Origin: Nicotiana tabacum
Taxonomy: Eukaryota; Streptophyta; Magnoliopsida; Solanales; Solanaceae
Length of the DNA stretch: 64,000 bases
Direction: 5' to 3'
Assembly: GCF_000715075.1 (NCBI RefSeq)
Contig: NC_134102.1
Coordinates: 95,683,766-95,747,765 of the forward strand
Part shown: positions 39,320 through 50,130 of the stretch, one piece after another
Layout of the letters: each line of letters starts with the position of its first letter
How positions within the stretch are numbered: the first letter of the stretch is position 1
Program-made: the position numbers and the translations under genes
Notes under the pieces: model-generated
Databases searched by the model: none
Told to the model about the DNA's origin: nothing
The model's input: only the letters and a program-made list of their open reading frames with translations

Positions 39320-39610
39320 TCACCCTTCGTGCTTTTACTCTTAACCTCACCAAATAAATAAATAGAACGGCACGGCATCACCCTTCATGCTTTTACTCTC
39401 AACCTCACCCAAATAAATAAATAAATAGAACGGCACGACATCACCCTTCGTGCTTTTACTCTGAACCTCACCAAATAAATAAATAGAACGACACGGCATC
39501 ACCCTTTATGCATTAAACCTCTCATAATATACACGACATCACCCTTTGTGATTTACACTCTTCCTCACAATATAAATAATGCATACACAGCATCACCCTT
39601 TGCTTTACAC
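39320..39610 (-). repeat. Tandem repeat in LTR A2
   Basis: About six copies containing GGCATCACCCTTCGTGC-like sequence separated by ACTCTCAACCTCACCAAATA-like spacers. It is the reverse complement of the A1 array, with a different spacer length. Confidence 0.85.
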
Positions 39611-40475
39611 TCCTCCTCACAAATCACAGGATCAATATCAACGGAGAGATAGGAGTACCACAAAGAAACCAGTATTTTACCCATAATCAATAGCACAATG
39701 CAATCTCAACCTTGAATCAATATTCGAAAGTTACCAAATCTCAGTGAAACCAGATATAAGTCACCCAACATTTCAAATAACCTGCTAAGCATGGATAGTA
39801 GAATTTAAGGATACAAAATAGACAAGAATAGAATTTCACTCGCATGCTATGACTCGACAACGACTCATAGATGCTCGTCACCTCACCTATACATCGTATT
39901 TAACAACCAAACACGTAGCAAATGAACACATAATACCTATTCCCTCAAGCCAAAGTTAGACACGATACTTACCTTGCTCCGAAGACCACTTAATTCTCAA
40001 TCACAACTTTTCCTTCAGAATTCACCTCCAAACCACTCATATCTATTCAAAAATGACTCAATAATATCAAATATTGCTAAAGGAATCAATTATTTTTTCA
40101 TAAATTAAATTTCCCAAATTTTCCTTCAAAAAGTCAAAAAATCAACCCTGGGTTCGCTTGGTCAAAACCCGAGGTTCGGATCAAAACCCTTTTACCCATT
40201 AACGCCCGAGCCCGAATATGTAATTAGTTTTGGAATCCGACCTCAAATTGAGGTCTAAATCCCAAAATTCCCGAAATCCCTAGTTTCTACCCTAACCCCT
40301 AATTCTACCATGAAAAGTCTAGATTTTTGGTTAAAAATTCAAGAAATGTAATGGGTAATTGAAAGAAAATGGTTTAGAATCACTTACCAACAATTTGGGG
40401 AAGAAATGGCTCTTGAAAAATCGCCTCTCACTGTTTAATTTTTGAGAAAATGAATTTCTGGGCGACAGTGTTCAT

Positions 40476-40777
40476 CGCGTTCGCGAGAGCACTGTCGCAT
40501 TCGCGAAGGGTACTGGCTGCCAAGCCTATGCATCCGCAAGACCCAGCTCGCGTTTGCGATGGTTACTCCCCCCTGGCCATTGCATTCGCGAGGCATTGCT
40601 CGCGTTCACGATGAAGGAACGACGGACTCCCCCTCCCTAATGCCTAACACTACGCGTTCGCGAAGGATAATGCCCCCATCTCTTCACGTTCGCGACCAAG
40701 CCTTCGCGTTTGCGAAGAAGAAATCTTCAGCTGCCCAGTTTACTCTTCGCGTTCATGAGAGTACCTTCGCGAACGCA
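40476..40777 (-). repeat. CGC-N4-GCG motif array in LTR A2
   Basis: Motif pairs start at 40476/40496, 40529/40549, 40581/40601, 40685/40705 and 40748/40768, all 20 bp apart, plus a lone copy at 40653. Several copies have lost CpG to TpG or CpA, as in CGCATTCGCG and CACGTTCGCG. Confidence 0.88.
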
Positions 40778-41589
40778 AAGAAGGACATGCCAGAACACCC
40801 GCTGCAGCAAAATACCAGATTTTCAAAATCCAAAACATCCCGTGGCCTATCCGAAACTCACCTGAGCCCTCGGGGCTCCAAACCAAACATGTATACAAGT
40901 CTAAAAATATCGTACAAACTTGCTCGCGTGACCAAATCGCCAAAATAACACCTAGAACTACGAATTTAGCACCAAATCAATTGAAATTCTCAAGAACACT
41001 TTAAAATTTTTATTTTCTCAACTGGACGTCCGAATCACGTCAAATCAACTCCGTTTCTCACCAAATTTCACAGACAAGGCTTAAGTATCATAATGAACCT
41101 GTACCGGGCACCGGAACCAGAATACGGGCTCGGAACTAACAATGCCAAACATCAATCAATTCTTAAAAACAATTAATTTTCAAACTTTTAATTTTCATAA
41201 AAAATTCATAGCTTGAGCTAGGGACCTCCGAATTCGATTCCGGGCATACGTCCAGGTTCCATAATTCGATACGGACCCACCGAGATCGTCAAAACATGGA
41301 TCGGGGCCCATTTACCAAAAATATTGACCGAAGTCGACTAAAATCAACTTTTAAGGCACAAATTCTTATTTTCATCAATTTTCAACATAAAAGCTTTTCA
41401 GAAACCTGCCCGGATTGTGCACCCAAATTGAGGAGGGTAAAAATGAGATTTTTAAGGCTTAAGAGCGCATATTCGAGTTCTAAAACATAAGATGACCTTT
41501 TGGGTCACCACAGAGAGAAATAGAGAAGGAGAGGGGAAGGTAAGAGAAATGGGGGTTCCCCCGTTATTTCAATTCTGATTTCAGAATTA

Positions 41590-41607
41590 CCGACCAAAGT
41601 TGGTCGG
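41590..41607. repeat. Outlying CACTA subterminal motif
   Basis: CCGACCAAAGTTGGTCGG, a near-palindromic copy of the motif clustered at 42982-43358, about 1.8 kb inside the terminus. Confidence 0.8.
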
Positions 41608-41906
41608 TAATTTTGGTCGTTACATTAAGTGTTGACCGTTTGACCAAAAACCGACACCTTTGGTCTGTTTTTTAAAAAAAAATTAAATTTTTTTTTTGTG
41701 TTTTTTTCCTTAAAATAATATAAACTATAAAAAAAATATTATAAACTATAAGCATTTATTTTATTTAACTATACAATTATTATAAATAATTATAAACTAT
41801 CAGCATAATCTTTATAAATAATTATATTAACTATTTACTTTTAATAAATTATAATAACATCTATCTAAGTAAATTTTCTAAGTTATAATTAAGTATGTGA
41901 GTAATT

Positions 41907-41944
<38 letters not shown>
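41907..41944. repeat. (TC)n(AC)n microsatellite
   Basis: About seven TC units followed by about twelve AC units in the CACTA 5' region. Confidence 0.9.
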
Positions 41945-41945
<1 letters not shown>

Positions 41946-41979
41946 ATATTGTAATTGATGCTAATAACTTCTTTTTTCA

Positions 41980-42209
41980 TTCGTTCATCACTAATAATGC
42001 ATGACATAGATTAATCGATATATAGGTTGAGACGTTTTGATGAATCATCGATGCATCTAAGTAAGTTATAAGTCGATGAATCAATTTATAAATAGATATA
42101 TTTGATGATAAAGTATATATACTAATTAGGATCTTCACAAGTCTATCCCTAAAAGAACCCGACTCTGTGGTCCTAGCGCTTCGTGTTCTTATATATATAT
42201 GGCTATACC

Positions 42210-42255
<46 letters not shown>

Positions 42256-42850
42256 CACACTTCACTGTAATACTTTAACTATATATATAGCTTGTTATAG
42301 TGTATGTTAATGTGTATATATATAGCTTGTTAAAGTTTGACCATGTTTGACCTATTAATTTAACTCGTTTACTTAATACTAATAACTTCTTTTGTTTATT
42401 TAATTTGTGATCCATATATATATATATATACACACACATGTCAAAGATGTTTAGTATTAATTCTTCTATTTTTCATTCATTCATCACTAATAATGCATGA
42501 TATAGATTAATCAATATAGGCCGAGACGTTTTGTTTTTACTATTAGTCGATATAGGTCAAACGTTTTGTTTTTAATATTCATCGATGCATCTAATTAAGT
42601 TATAAGTCGATAAATCAATTTATAAATAGATATATTTGATGATAAATTATATATACTAATTAGGATCTTCACAAGTCTTCACAAGTATATATATCCACAA
42701 GTCTATATATACTATTTGATGATAAATTATATATACTAATTGATGATAAATCAATTATATATACATACACACTTCATTGTAATATTTTAACTTTAATATT
42801 CATCGATGCATCTAAGTAAGTTATAAGTCGATGAATCAATTTACAAATAG
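41980..42850. repeat. Long direct repeats in CACTA 5' region
   Basis: A segment with CACTAATAATGCATGA, then CATCGATGCATCTAAGTAAG, then TTATAAGTCGATGAATCAAT occurs at 41985-42150 and again at 42484-42685, with a shorter third copy at 42792-42850. Microsatellites (CA)n and (TA)n lie at 42190-42260 and 42415-42437. No gene is seen. Confidence 0.75.
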
Positions 42851-42981
42851 TATGTTATATATATAGTATATGTTAGTGTATTCATTATTTGTATTACAAA
42901 AGTGTTAACGGATTACATTTATATTATTTAGATAGTAAATATAAAAGTAATTCAAAAGTTTGACCAATGTTGACGTAATAA

Positions 42982-43358
42982 CCGACCAACTTTGGTCGGT
43001 TATTTTGCAGAAAATAACAATTACCGACCAAAGTTGGTCGGTAAATGCTTCCCCTGCATTAACCGACCAACGTTGGTCGGTAATTTTAAATATAAATTCT
43101 TAAATATTATAAAATATTTTAAATAATAAAATAATTATTAAAATTTAAAAAATTGGGTCCAGATTACCGACCAACGTTGGTCGGTAATCCAAAATTTTCT
43201 TTGACTAAGCAAGTCTGACCAACTGGGTCAATTCGTTGACCAATTTACCGACCAACGTTGGTCGGTATTTAGTTTAAAAAAAATGTAAATTTTTTTCCAG
43301 TTTCCGTCCAAGCTGGATGGTCTTTTGTCGCTTTTATTGACCGACCAACGTTGGTCGG
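42982..43358. repeat. CACTA subterminal palindromic repeats
   Basis: Six copies of CCGACCAACGTTGGTCGG or a centre variant start at 42982, 43024, 43063, 43167, 43248 and 43341, with a half-site next to the terminus. Four are perfect 18-bp palindromes. In En/Spm elements the TNPA protein binds such subterminal motifs; the equivalent role here is inferred. Confidence 0.88.
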
Positions 43359-43366
43359 AAATATTT

Positions 43367-43395
43367 GGTCGGTTTTTAGCGAATTTCTAGTAGTG
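43367..43395 (-). repeat. CACTA terminal inverted repeat (right end)
   Basis: Read on the minus strand it begins CACTACTAGAAATTCGCTAA and runs into a GGTCGG half-site. CACTACTAGAAAT is the usual terminus of plant CACTA elements. The partner terminus is not in the window. Confidence 0.85.
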
Positions 43396-44239
43396 CCATC
43401 AAATCTCCCCCTCTAGTCCCATGCACCTGAAGGAGGTAACACCGGAGTTTCTAGTTTGAGTGTATGCCGACAAGTTCTTTGCATAGCTCGAACTTGTCTC
43501 TTGGTACCACCTTGGTCAGCATATCCGAAGTATTCTCACTTGTATGGATATTCTTGACCTGTATAGATCCATCCTCTATTCTTTCTCGAATCCAGTGATA
43601 TCTCACGTTTGCGTGATATATGGTGTTTTTGCTCAGGTTTATTGCACTTTGACTGTCACAATAGACGACATACTCGTTTTGATGCAATCGAAGCTCTCAA
43701 AGGAACCGTTTTAGCAAACCATCTCCTTGCCAGTTTCAGCAGTGGCAATATACTCTGCTTCAGTTGTACAGAGTGCAACACACTTCTGCAACTTCGACTG
43801 CCATGATATAGCCCCTCTAAAAATGTGAACATGTATCATGTAGTAGATTTACGATTATCAAGATCACCTGCCATATCAGCATCCGTGTAGCCCTTCAAGA
43901 TTGGATCAGATCCACCAAAACACAAGCAATCTCCTACAGTACCTCTTAGGTACCTGAGTATCCACTTGATTGCTTCCCAATGTTCCTTTTCAGGATTTTC
44001 AAAGAATCTACAAACAACACCAATTGCATGAGCAATATTAGGTATGGTGCATACCATTGCATATATCAAGCTTCCAACTGCTGAAGAATAAGGAACTCTA
44101 GCCATGTTCCCTTTCTCCCCTACTATTGTAGGACACATCTTTTTGCTCAACTTCAGATGACCTGCAAGAGGTGTGCTGACTGTCTTAGCACTTTTCATGT
44201 TGAAGAATTGCAGTACACATTCAATGTACTTCTCTTGAG
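43396..44239 (-). pseudogene. Copia-B reverse transcriptase end and RNase H (second half)
   Basis: Minus-strand reading continues from the first half across gypsy-B: QEKYIECVLQFFNMKSAKTV, VPYSSAVGSLIYAMVCTIPN, EHWEAIKWILRYLRGT, YTDADMAGDLDNRKST. After frame breaks, RNase H ends with YCDSQSAINLSKN, HWIRERIEDG and DMLTKVVPRDKF. It closes with a purine-rich tract (AGAGGGGGAGATT at 43414-43402) and TGATGG, the expected PPT and LTR start of a Tnt1-like copia. The CACTA terminus abuts this at 43395. Confidence 0.88.
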
Positions 44240-44994
44240 TGTCACGACCCAAAACCTAACCCGTCGTGATGGCGCCTATCGTGGTACTAGGCAAGCCGAC
44301 CTCTCCAAAATACTTTCAAAATTTAACAAAAGTGAATTAAGACATTTAACATAACCAGAGTTTCTTATAAATACGGGGTAAAATCCAAATAAAACATAAG
44401 TGCGGAAAAATAGCCCAACATCGGGGTGTCACTAAGTCATGAGCAACTAGACTCTCAATCTAAAAGATAGTGTCTACAATAGTCTGCGTCTAGATATCGA
44501 TACAGAAAAAGAAAGATAATAAGGGAGGAGCACAAGGTCTGCGAACGCCGGTAACTACCTCGTAAATCTCCGGAAGATCAACTGCGCACGAACTCAATGA
44601 CCTCCACGTCCAGTCACACCTGAATCTGCGTAACATGAGTACTTCCAATTCAGTAAGTAACAAAATTAAATAAGGAACTGAGAAGCAGTGACGAGCTACA
44701 CAATGCAGTTCATTTCAGTAATTTAGCAAGAAAATATGCATGCTTTCAATCCGGTGTTTTAAATCAAAACATTTCGAGCTCAGGTACAACAATATAAGCC
44801 CTCCAGAAAATTTCGCGACAACAACAATTAGCAATAAAGTGCAACAACAATTAAGAGCAAGTACAGCCTCACAGGGCTACTGTTACTCATCTATCTCAAC
44901 AGCTTAATCACCCGGCTCTCAGCCTCACTGCTCACAATCAAAGGAACCTAACCTCACTGGGGGTGTACAAACTCCGGAGGGGCTCCTACAACCC

Positions 44995-45180
44995 AAGTGC
45001 TATATATTATTGCGGCATGCAGCTCGACCCAATACTGCTACGGCGTGTAGCCCGATCTATATATTGCTGCGATGTGCAGCCCGATCCGATATATGGCCCG
45101 AGGGCTTGTTGCAACGTGCAACCCGATCCAATATATGGCCCGAAGTCTTGTTGCGGCGTGTAACACGATACAATATTGCT
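44995..45180 (-). repeat. Tandem repeat in 3' LTR of gypsy-B
   Basis: Four to five imperfect units with GCGGCGTGCAGCCCGATCC-like cores and ATATATGGCCCGA linkers. The 5' LTR has the same array at 53150-53330. Confidence 0.75.
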
Positions 45181-46157
45181 CACATAGCTCTCAACCCGGT
45201 ACTCAGGCCCTATCTCAGTTACTACCCTCTCCAACCCCTCGGGCTCATAGAATATCATAATAACCAGCCCAAATAGAGGATATAACAAGTATCAACAAGA
45301 AATGAGAGGAAACAGATATATAACACACAATAAGACTGTGACTAAGTACAAGACAACAATTACCAGTCAATTCAATAAGTATACGACCGCTGCGGGTTCC
45401 AATAGTGATTTCATATTGCCTAAGCATGGTTTCTAACATAAAAGGCAGTCAATTGCTCAAAGACAAGGAAAAATAAGTAATAACAATGGCTATTCGACTT
45501 TATAGTCTCACGGGACGGACCAAGTCATAATCCCTCATGGTGCACGCTCACACGCCCATCACCTAGCATGTACGTCACCTCAAAATATCACATTATACAA
45601 ATTCTCGGGGTTTCATACCCTCAAAACCAGATTTAAGACTTTTACTTACCTCAATCCGAGAAAAGTCCTACCCTGCGATGCTTTTGCCTCTCAGATCGGC
45701 CTCCAAATGTCCCGAATCTAGCCACAAGTAATACAACACAATCAATAAAGGCTAAAGGGATCAATTCCGCAAGAAAACTACTAAATTAGAGCCGAAATCT
45801 GGAATCAACTCAAACCCGGCCCCCGGGCCCACGTCTCGAAATCCGACAAAAGTCACAAAACCCAAAAGTCCATTTACTCACGAGTCTAACCATACTAACT
45901 TCATCAAAATCCGACATCATTTGGTCTCTCAAATCCCCCCAATCCACTCTCCAAAATCCCAAGCCCTAACCCTCAATTTTCACTTCAAAACCCTACTAAT
46001 TAGGTGAGAAATCAACGGGAAAACACTATAGCTAAGGATAATTAGGCTCAAGGAATGTACCTCAGTGATAAACCTCGAACTTCCTTCCAAAAATCACTCC
46101 AAAAGCTCCAAAGTCTGTGTTCCAAATTGTGAAAATGAAGAAAAATCTTGAAGTCCT

Positions 46158-46166
46158 CTATTTATA
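46158..46166 (-). promoter_or_regulatory. TATA box, gypsy-B 3' LTR
   Basis: TATAAATAG on the minus strand, 18-20 bp after the last island motif. Confidence 0.65.
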
Positions 46167-46183
46167 CTTTCTGCCCAGCAAAA

Positions 46184-46510
46184 CCGCACATGCGGTCCAA
46201 TATCCGCACCTGTGGAGCCGCTTCTGCGGTTGGGAACTCCGCTTCTGCGAAAACTCACTTAATGCACTGGCCCCGCACCTGCGTCCCAAGTCTCGCACCT
46301 GCGGCACGCACCAGCGCATTTCCCTCTGCTTCTGCGGAAATAGCCAAACTGCTCTCTTCTGCATCTGCGTCTCAGCCTCGTATCTGCGGGCTCGCAGATG
46401 TGTCCCCCTTCTCGCACCTATGATTTCAATCTAACCCAGCATTGCCCACATCTGCGACTTCCTAAGCGCTTCTGCGGGGCCGCACCTGCGGGCCTCCCAC
46501 CGCAGGTGAA
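46184..46510 (-). repeat. CGC-N4-GCG motif island, gypsy-B 3' LTR
   Basis: Motifs such as CCGCACATGCGG, CCGCTTCTGCGG and CGCACCTGCG. Start-to-start spacings: 46184/46204 20 bp, 46218/46239 21 bp, 46274/46294 20 bp; later ones 19-23 bp. The matching island in the 5' LTR is at 54335-54660. Confidence 0.8.
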
Positions 46511-47195
46511 AAAATACCAGAACACCAGACAAATGTGCCAAGCCTAAGTCCAAAACTTCCTTCCGTTGAGCATTCGAAACACCTCCCGAGGCTCTCAGGA
46601 CCTCAACCAAATGTACCAACTAGTCATATAGCCGGATACGAACTTAGTCAAACCTTCGACTCACTCAAAACAACATCAAAACACCAAATTACCCCCGGAT
46701 TCAAGCCTAAGAACTTCTAAACTTCCGAATTCTACAAACGATGCCGAAACCCATCAAACCACGTTCGAATGACCTCAAAATTTACACATAAGTCACAAAT
46801 GACACCATGAACCTACTCCAACTTCCCGAAATTCATTCCGACCACGATATCAAATTTTCCACTACCGACCAAAATCACCAAATTTTCAATTTTTGCCAAT
46901 TCAAGCCAAATTCCACTACAGACCTCCAAATTACATTCCGAACGCGCTCCTAAGTCCAAAATCACCTGACGGATCAAAATTCAAATCCGAGATCGTTTAC
47001 ACATAATTCAACATCCAGTTGACTTTTCCAACTTAAGCTTCTAATAAAGAGATTAAGTATCTCAATTCACTCCAAAACTACTCCGGACCCGAACCAACTA
47101 ACCCGATATATCATAATATAACTAAAGAACACAAAAGAAGCAGAAATGGGGGAAACAGGGCTATAACTCTCAAAACAACCGGCCGAGTCGTTACA

Positions 47196-47211
47196 TTTCC
47201 CCCCTCTTAAA
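47196..47211 (-). other. Polypurine tract of gypsy-B
   Basis: TTTAAGAGGGGGGAAA on the minus strand, directly before the 3' LTR. Confidence 0.85.
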
Positions 47212-48500
47212 CAAACGTTCGTCCTCGAACGAGTCTAGAAACATACCTGGAGCCTCAAATAGGTGTGGATATCTACTCCGCATCTCCCGCTCGATCTCCC
47301 AGGTGGTCTCCTCCATAGGCTGACCTCTCCACTACACCTTCACTGAAACTATATCCTTTGACCTTAACTTCCGTAGCCTGCCGATCCAAAATGGCCACCG
47401 GCTCCACATCATAAGTCATATCACCATCCAACTGAACCGTGCTGAAATCCAAAATATGGGATGTATCTCCGATATATTTCCGGAGCATAGAAACGAGAAA
47501 CACTGGATGCACAGTCGACAAGCTGGGTGGCAAGGCAAGCTTGTAAGCCACCTCCCCTACCCTCTGAAGCACCTCAAAAGGCCCAATGAACCGGGGGCTC
47601 AACTTGCCCCTCTTCCCAAACCTCATAACACCCTTCATGGGTGATACCTTCAGCAACACCTTCTCCCTAACCATGAAAAACATATCACGGACCTTCCCGT
47701 CTGCATGGCTCTTCTGCCTAGATTGCACCGTGCGAAGCCGCTCCTGAATCGATTTCACCTTATCTAATGCATCCTGGACCAAGTCTGTACCCAAGAGCCT
47801 AGCCTCACCCGACTAAAACCATCCCACTGGAGATCTACACCTCCTACCATATAAAGTCTCGTACGGAGCCATTTGAATGCTCGACTGATAACTGTTGTTA
47901 TATGCGAACTCCGCGAGCGGCAGAAACTGGTCCCATGAACCCCCAAAGTCAATGACACAAGCGCGTAACATGTCCTCTAATATCTGGATAGTACGCTTGG
48001 ACTGTATGTCCATCTAAGCGTGAAAGGTTGTGCTCAACTCAACCTGAGTACCCAACTCTCGCTGCACGACCCTCTAAAACTACGATGTAAACTGAGTGCC
48101 CCTATCTGAAATGATGGAAAGTGGGACACCATGCAGGAGAACAATCTCTCGGATGTAAATCTCAGCCAACCACTCTGAAGAGTAAGTAGTACCAACTAGA
48201 ATGAAGTGTGCGGACTTGGTCAGCCGATCCACAATAACCCAAATAGCATCGAACTTCCTCGAAGTCCGTGGGAGCCCAACTACGAAGTCCATAGCGATCC
48301 GCTCCCACTTCCACTCTGGGATCTCTAACCTCTAAAGCAAGCCACCCGATCTCTGATGTTCATACTTAACCTTCTGAAAGTTGAGACACCGAGCCACAAA
48401 CCCAACTATATCCTTCTTCATCCGCCTCTACCAATAGTGCTGTCTCAAATCCTGGTATATCTTCGCGGCACCCGGATGGATGGAATACCCCGAGCTGTGG
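47212..48500 (-). pseudogene. Gypsy-B integrase and chromodomain remnant
   Basis: The integrase zinc region is damaged. The core shows MDFVVGLPRTSRKFDAIWVI (first Asp), IISDRGTQFTS (second Asp), a stop-ridden stretch, then [20 protein letters not shown] and [11 protein letters not shown], followed by the C-terminal domain ([13 protein letters not shown]). The chromodomain that marks chromoviruses (expected around KVQWRGQP and TWEIEREM) survives only as frameshifted sequence at about 47210-47420. It would have tethered insertion to heterochromatin in active relatives. Confidence 0.85.
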
Positions 48501-50130
48501 GCCTCCTCAAGAATCAACTCCCGGAGCCCATCTACATTAGGCACACATATCCGACCCTGCATCTTCAACACGCCGTCATCACCAATAGTCATATCCCTAG
48601 CATCACCTCGCTGAACCCTGTCTTGAAGAGCGAGCAGGTAGGGTTCATCATACTGACGCTCCCTGATACGGTCATAAGGAGAAGACCTGGAGACCACACA
48701 AGCCAATACCCGACTCGGTTCCAAAATATCCAATCTAACAAGCTGGCCAGGTAAGGCCTGGACATCCAAAGGCAAAGGTCTCTCTACTATTGGAAGATAT
48801 ACTAAACTCCCCAAACTCTCCGCCCGGCGACTCAAAGCATCAGCCACCATATTGGCCTTCCCCGGATGGTACAAAATAGTGATATCATAGTCCTTGAGAA
48901 AGCTCCAACCACCTCCGCTGGCATATATTAAGATCCTTCTGCTTGAACAGGTGCTGCAAACTTTGGTGATCAGTATAGATCTCACAATGAACCCCGTACA
49001 AATAGTGCCGCCAAATCTTTAAGGCATGCATAATAGCTGCTAACTCAAGGTCAAGGACATGATAGTTCTTCTCATGAGTCTTCAACTAGCATGAGGCATA
49101 GGAAATCACCCTACTCTCCTGCATCAGAACACATCCAGTACCTACCCCCGAAGCATTACAATACACGGTGTAAGAATATGAAGCTGACGACAGAACTAAC
49201 ACTGGAGCTGTGGTCAAGGAAGTCTTGAGCTTCTGAAAGCTCTCCTCACACTCATCCGACCATCTGAATAGAGCACCTTTTTGGGTCAATTTGGGCAAAG
49301 GCGATGCAATAGATGAAAATCCCTCCGCAAAGCGACGATAATAGCCCGCCAAACCAAGAAAGCTCCTAATCTCCGTGGTTGAGGATGGTCTAAGCAAATT
49401 TTGCATCACCTCTATCTTCTTTGGATCCACCTGAATACCCTCACTGGACACCACGTGCCCCAAGAATGCTACTGAACCGAGCAAAAACTCACACTTGGAG
49501 AACTTTGCATAGAGCTTCTCCTCCCTCAATCTCTATAACACAATCCTCAGATGCTGAGCATGCTCCTTCTGGCTACGAGAGTACACAGGATGTCATCAAT
49601 GAATACAATAACGAATGAGTCTAAATAGGATTGGAATACACTGTTCATCAAATGCATGAACTTTGTTGGGGCATTGGTCAGCCCAAAAGACATCACTAAG
49701 AAATCATAATGGCCATATCGGGTCCTGAAAGTTGTCTTAAGAATATCCGAATCCCGAATCTTCAGCTGGTGATACCCTGACCTCAAATCAATCTTGGAGA
49801 ACACCCTCGCCCCTGAAGCTGGTCAAATAGATCATCAATACGTGGAAAAGGATACTTGTTCTTGACTGTGACCTTGTTTAACTGCCTGTAATCAATGCAC
49901 ATCCTCATGGAACCATCCTTCTTCTTCACAAATAGGACCGGTGCACCCCAAGGTGACACACTAGGTCGAATAAACCCCTTATCAAGGAGTTCCTGAAGCT
50001 GTCCCTTCAACTCCTTCAACTCAGCCGGTGCCATACGATACGGTGGAATAGAAATGGGTTGAGTACCCGGAACCAAATCAATACCAAAGTCAATATCCCT
50101 GTCAAGCGACATGCCCTGCAGGTCTGCAAG
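48501..50130 (-). pseudogene. Gypsy-B reverse transcriptase and RNase H
   Basis: RT begins with [36 protein letters not shown] and [10 protein letters not shown] (end of the frame at about 49783). It continues in another frame with [32 protein letters not shown] and the catalytic VIVFIDDIL. RNase H follows ([50 protein letters not shown]), with the first RNase H Asp position reading Asn (YCNAS). DITILYHPGKANMVADALSR marks the end. At least four frame breaks occur. Confidence 0.9.

Larger units (their letters stand above)
38629..41512 (-). mobile_element. Solo LTR of gypsy family A (A2), inside the CACTA element
   Basis: This is 2,884 bp in reverse orientation. On the plus strand it opens TGTCACGACCCG and closes GGGTCACCACA. 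Flanking 5-bp repeats are GAGGG (38624-38628) and GAGAG (41513-41517), a target duplication with one change. The sequence matches A1 along its length, including the motif array (40476-40777) and the tandem repeat (39320-39610). Confidence 0.9.
32200..43395 (-). mobile_element. CACTA (En/Spm-type) DNA transposon, left end missing
   Basis: On the minus strand it starts at 43395 with a CACTACTAGAAATTCGCTAA terminus and subterminal palindromes. It carries a TNP2-like transposase (36842-33229) and then a TNPA-like gene (33063-32245). The other terminus is absent: the TNPA-like gene stops after its second exon where copia-A begins. A solo LTR (38629-41512) is nested inside. Confidence 0.85.
44240..47195 (-). 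mobile_element. 3' LTR of gypsy-B
   Basis: It starts (minus strand) TGTAACGACTCGGCCGG and ends GGGTCGTGACA. It contains a TATA box at 46166-46158, the motif island at 46184-46510 and a tandem repeat at about 44995-45180. It differs from the 5' LTR by many substitutions and some indels, for example the absence of an 18-bp segment present at about 52761-52778. Confidence 0.92.

Noticed and set aside
46117..46434. Open frames with repeated Cys/Ala-rich peptides in the gypsy-B LTRs (also 54267-54719)
   Set aside because: They are by-products of the CGC-N4-GCG island in the LTR promoter, not genes.
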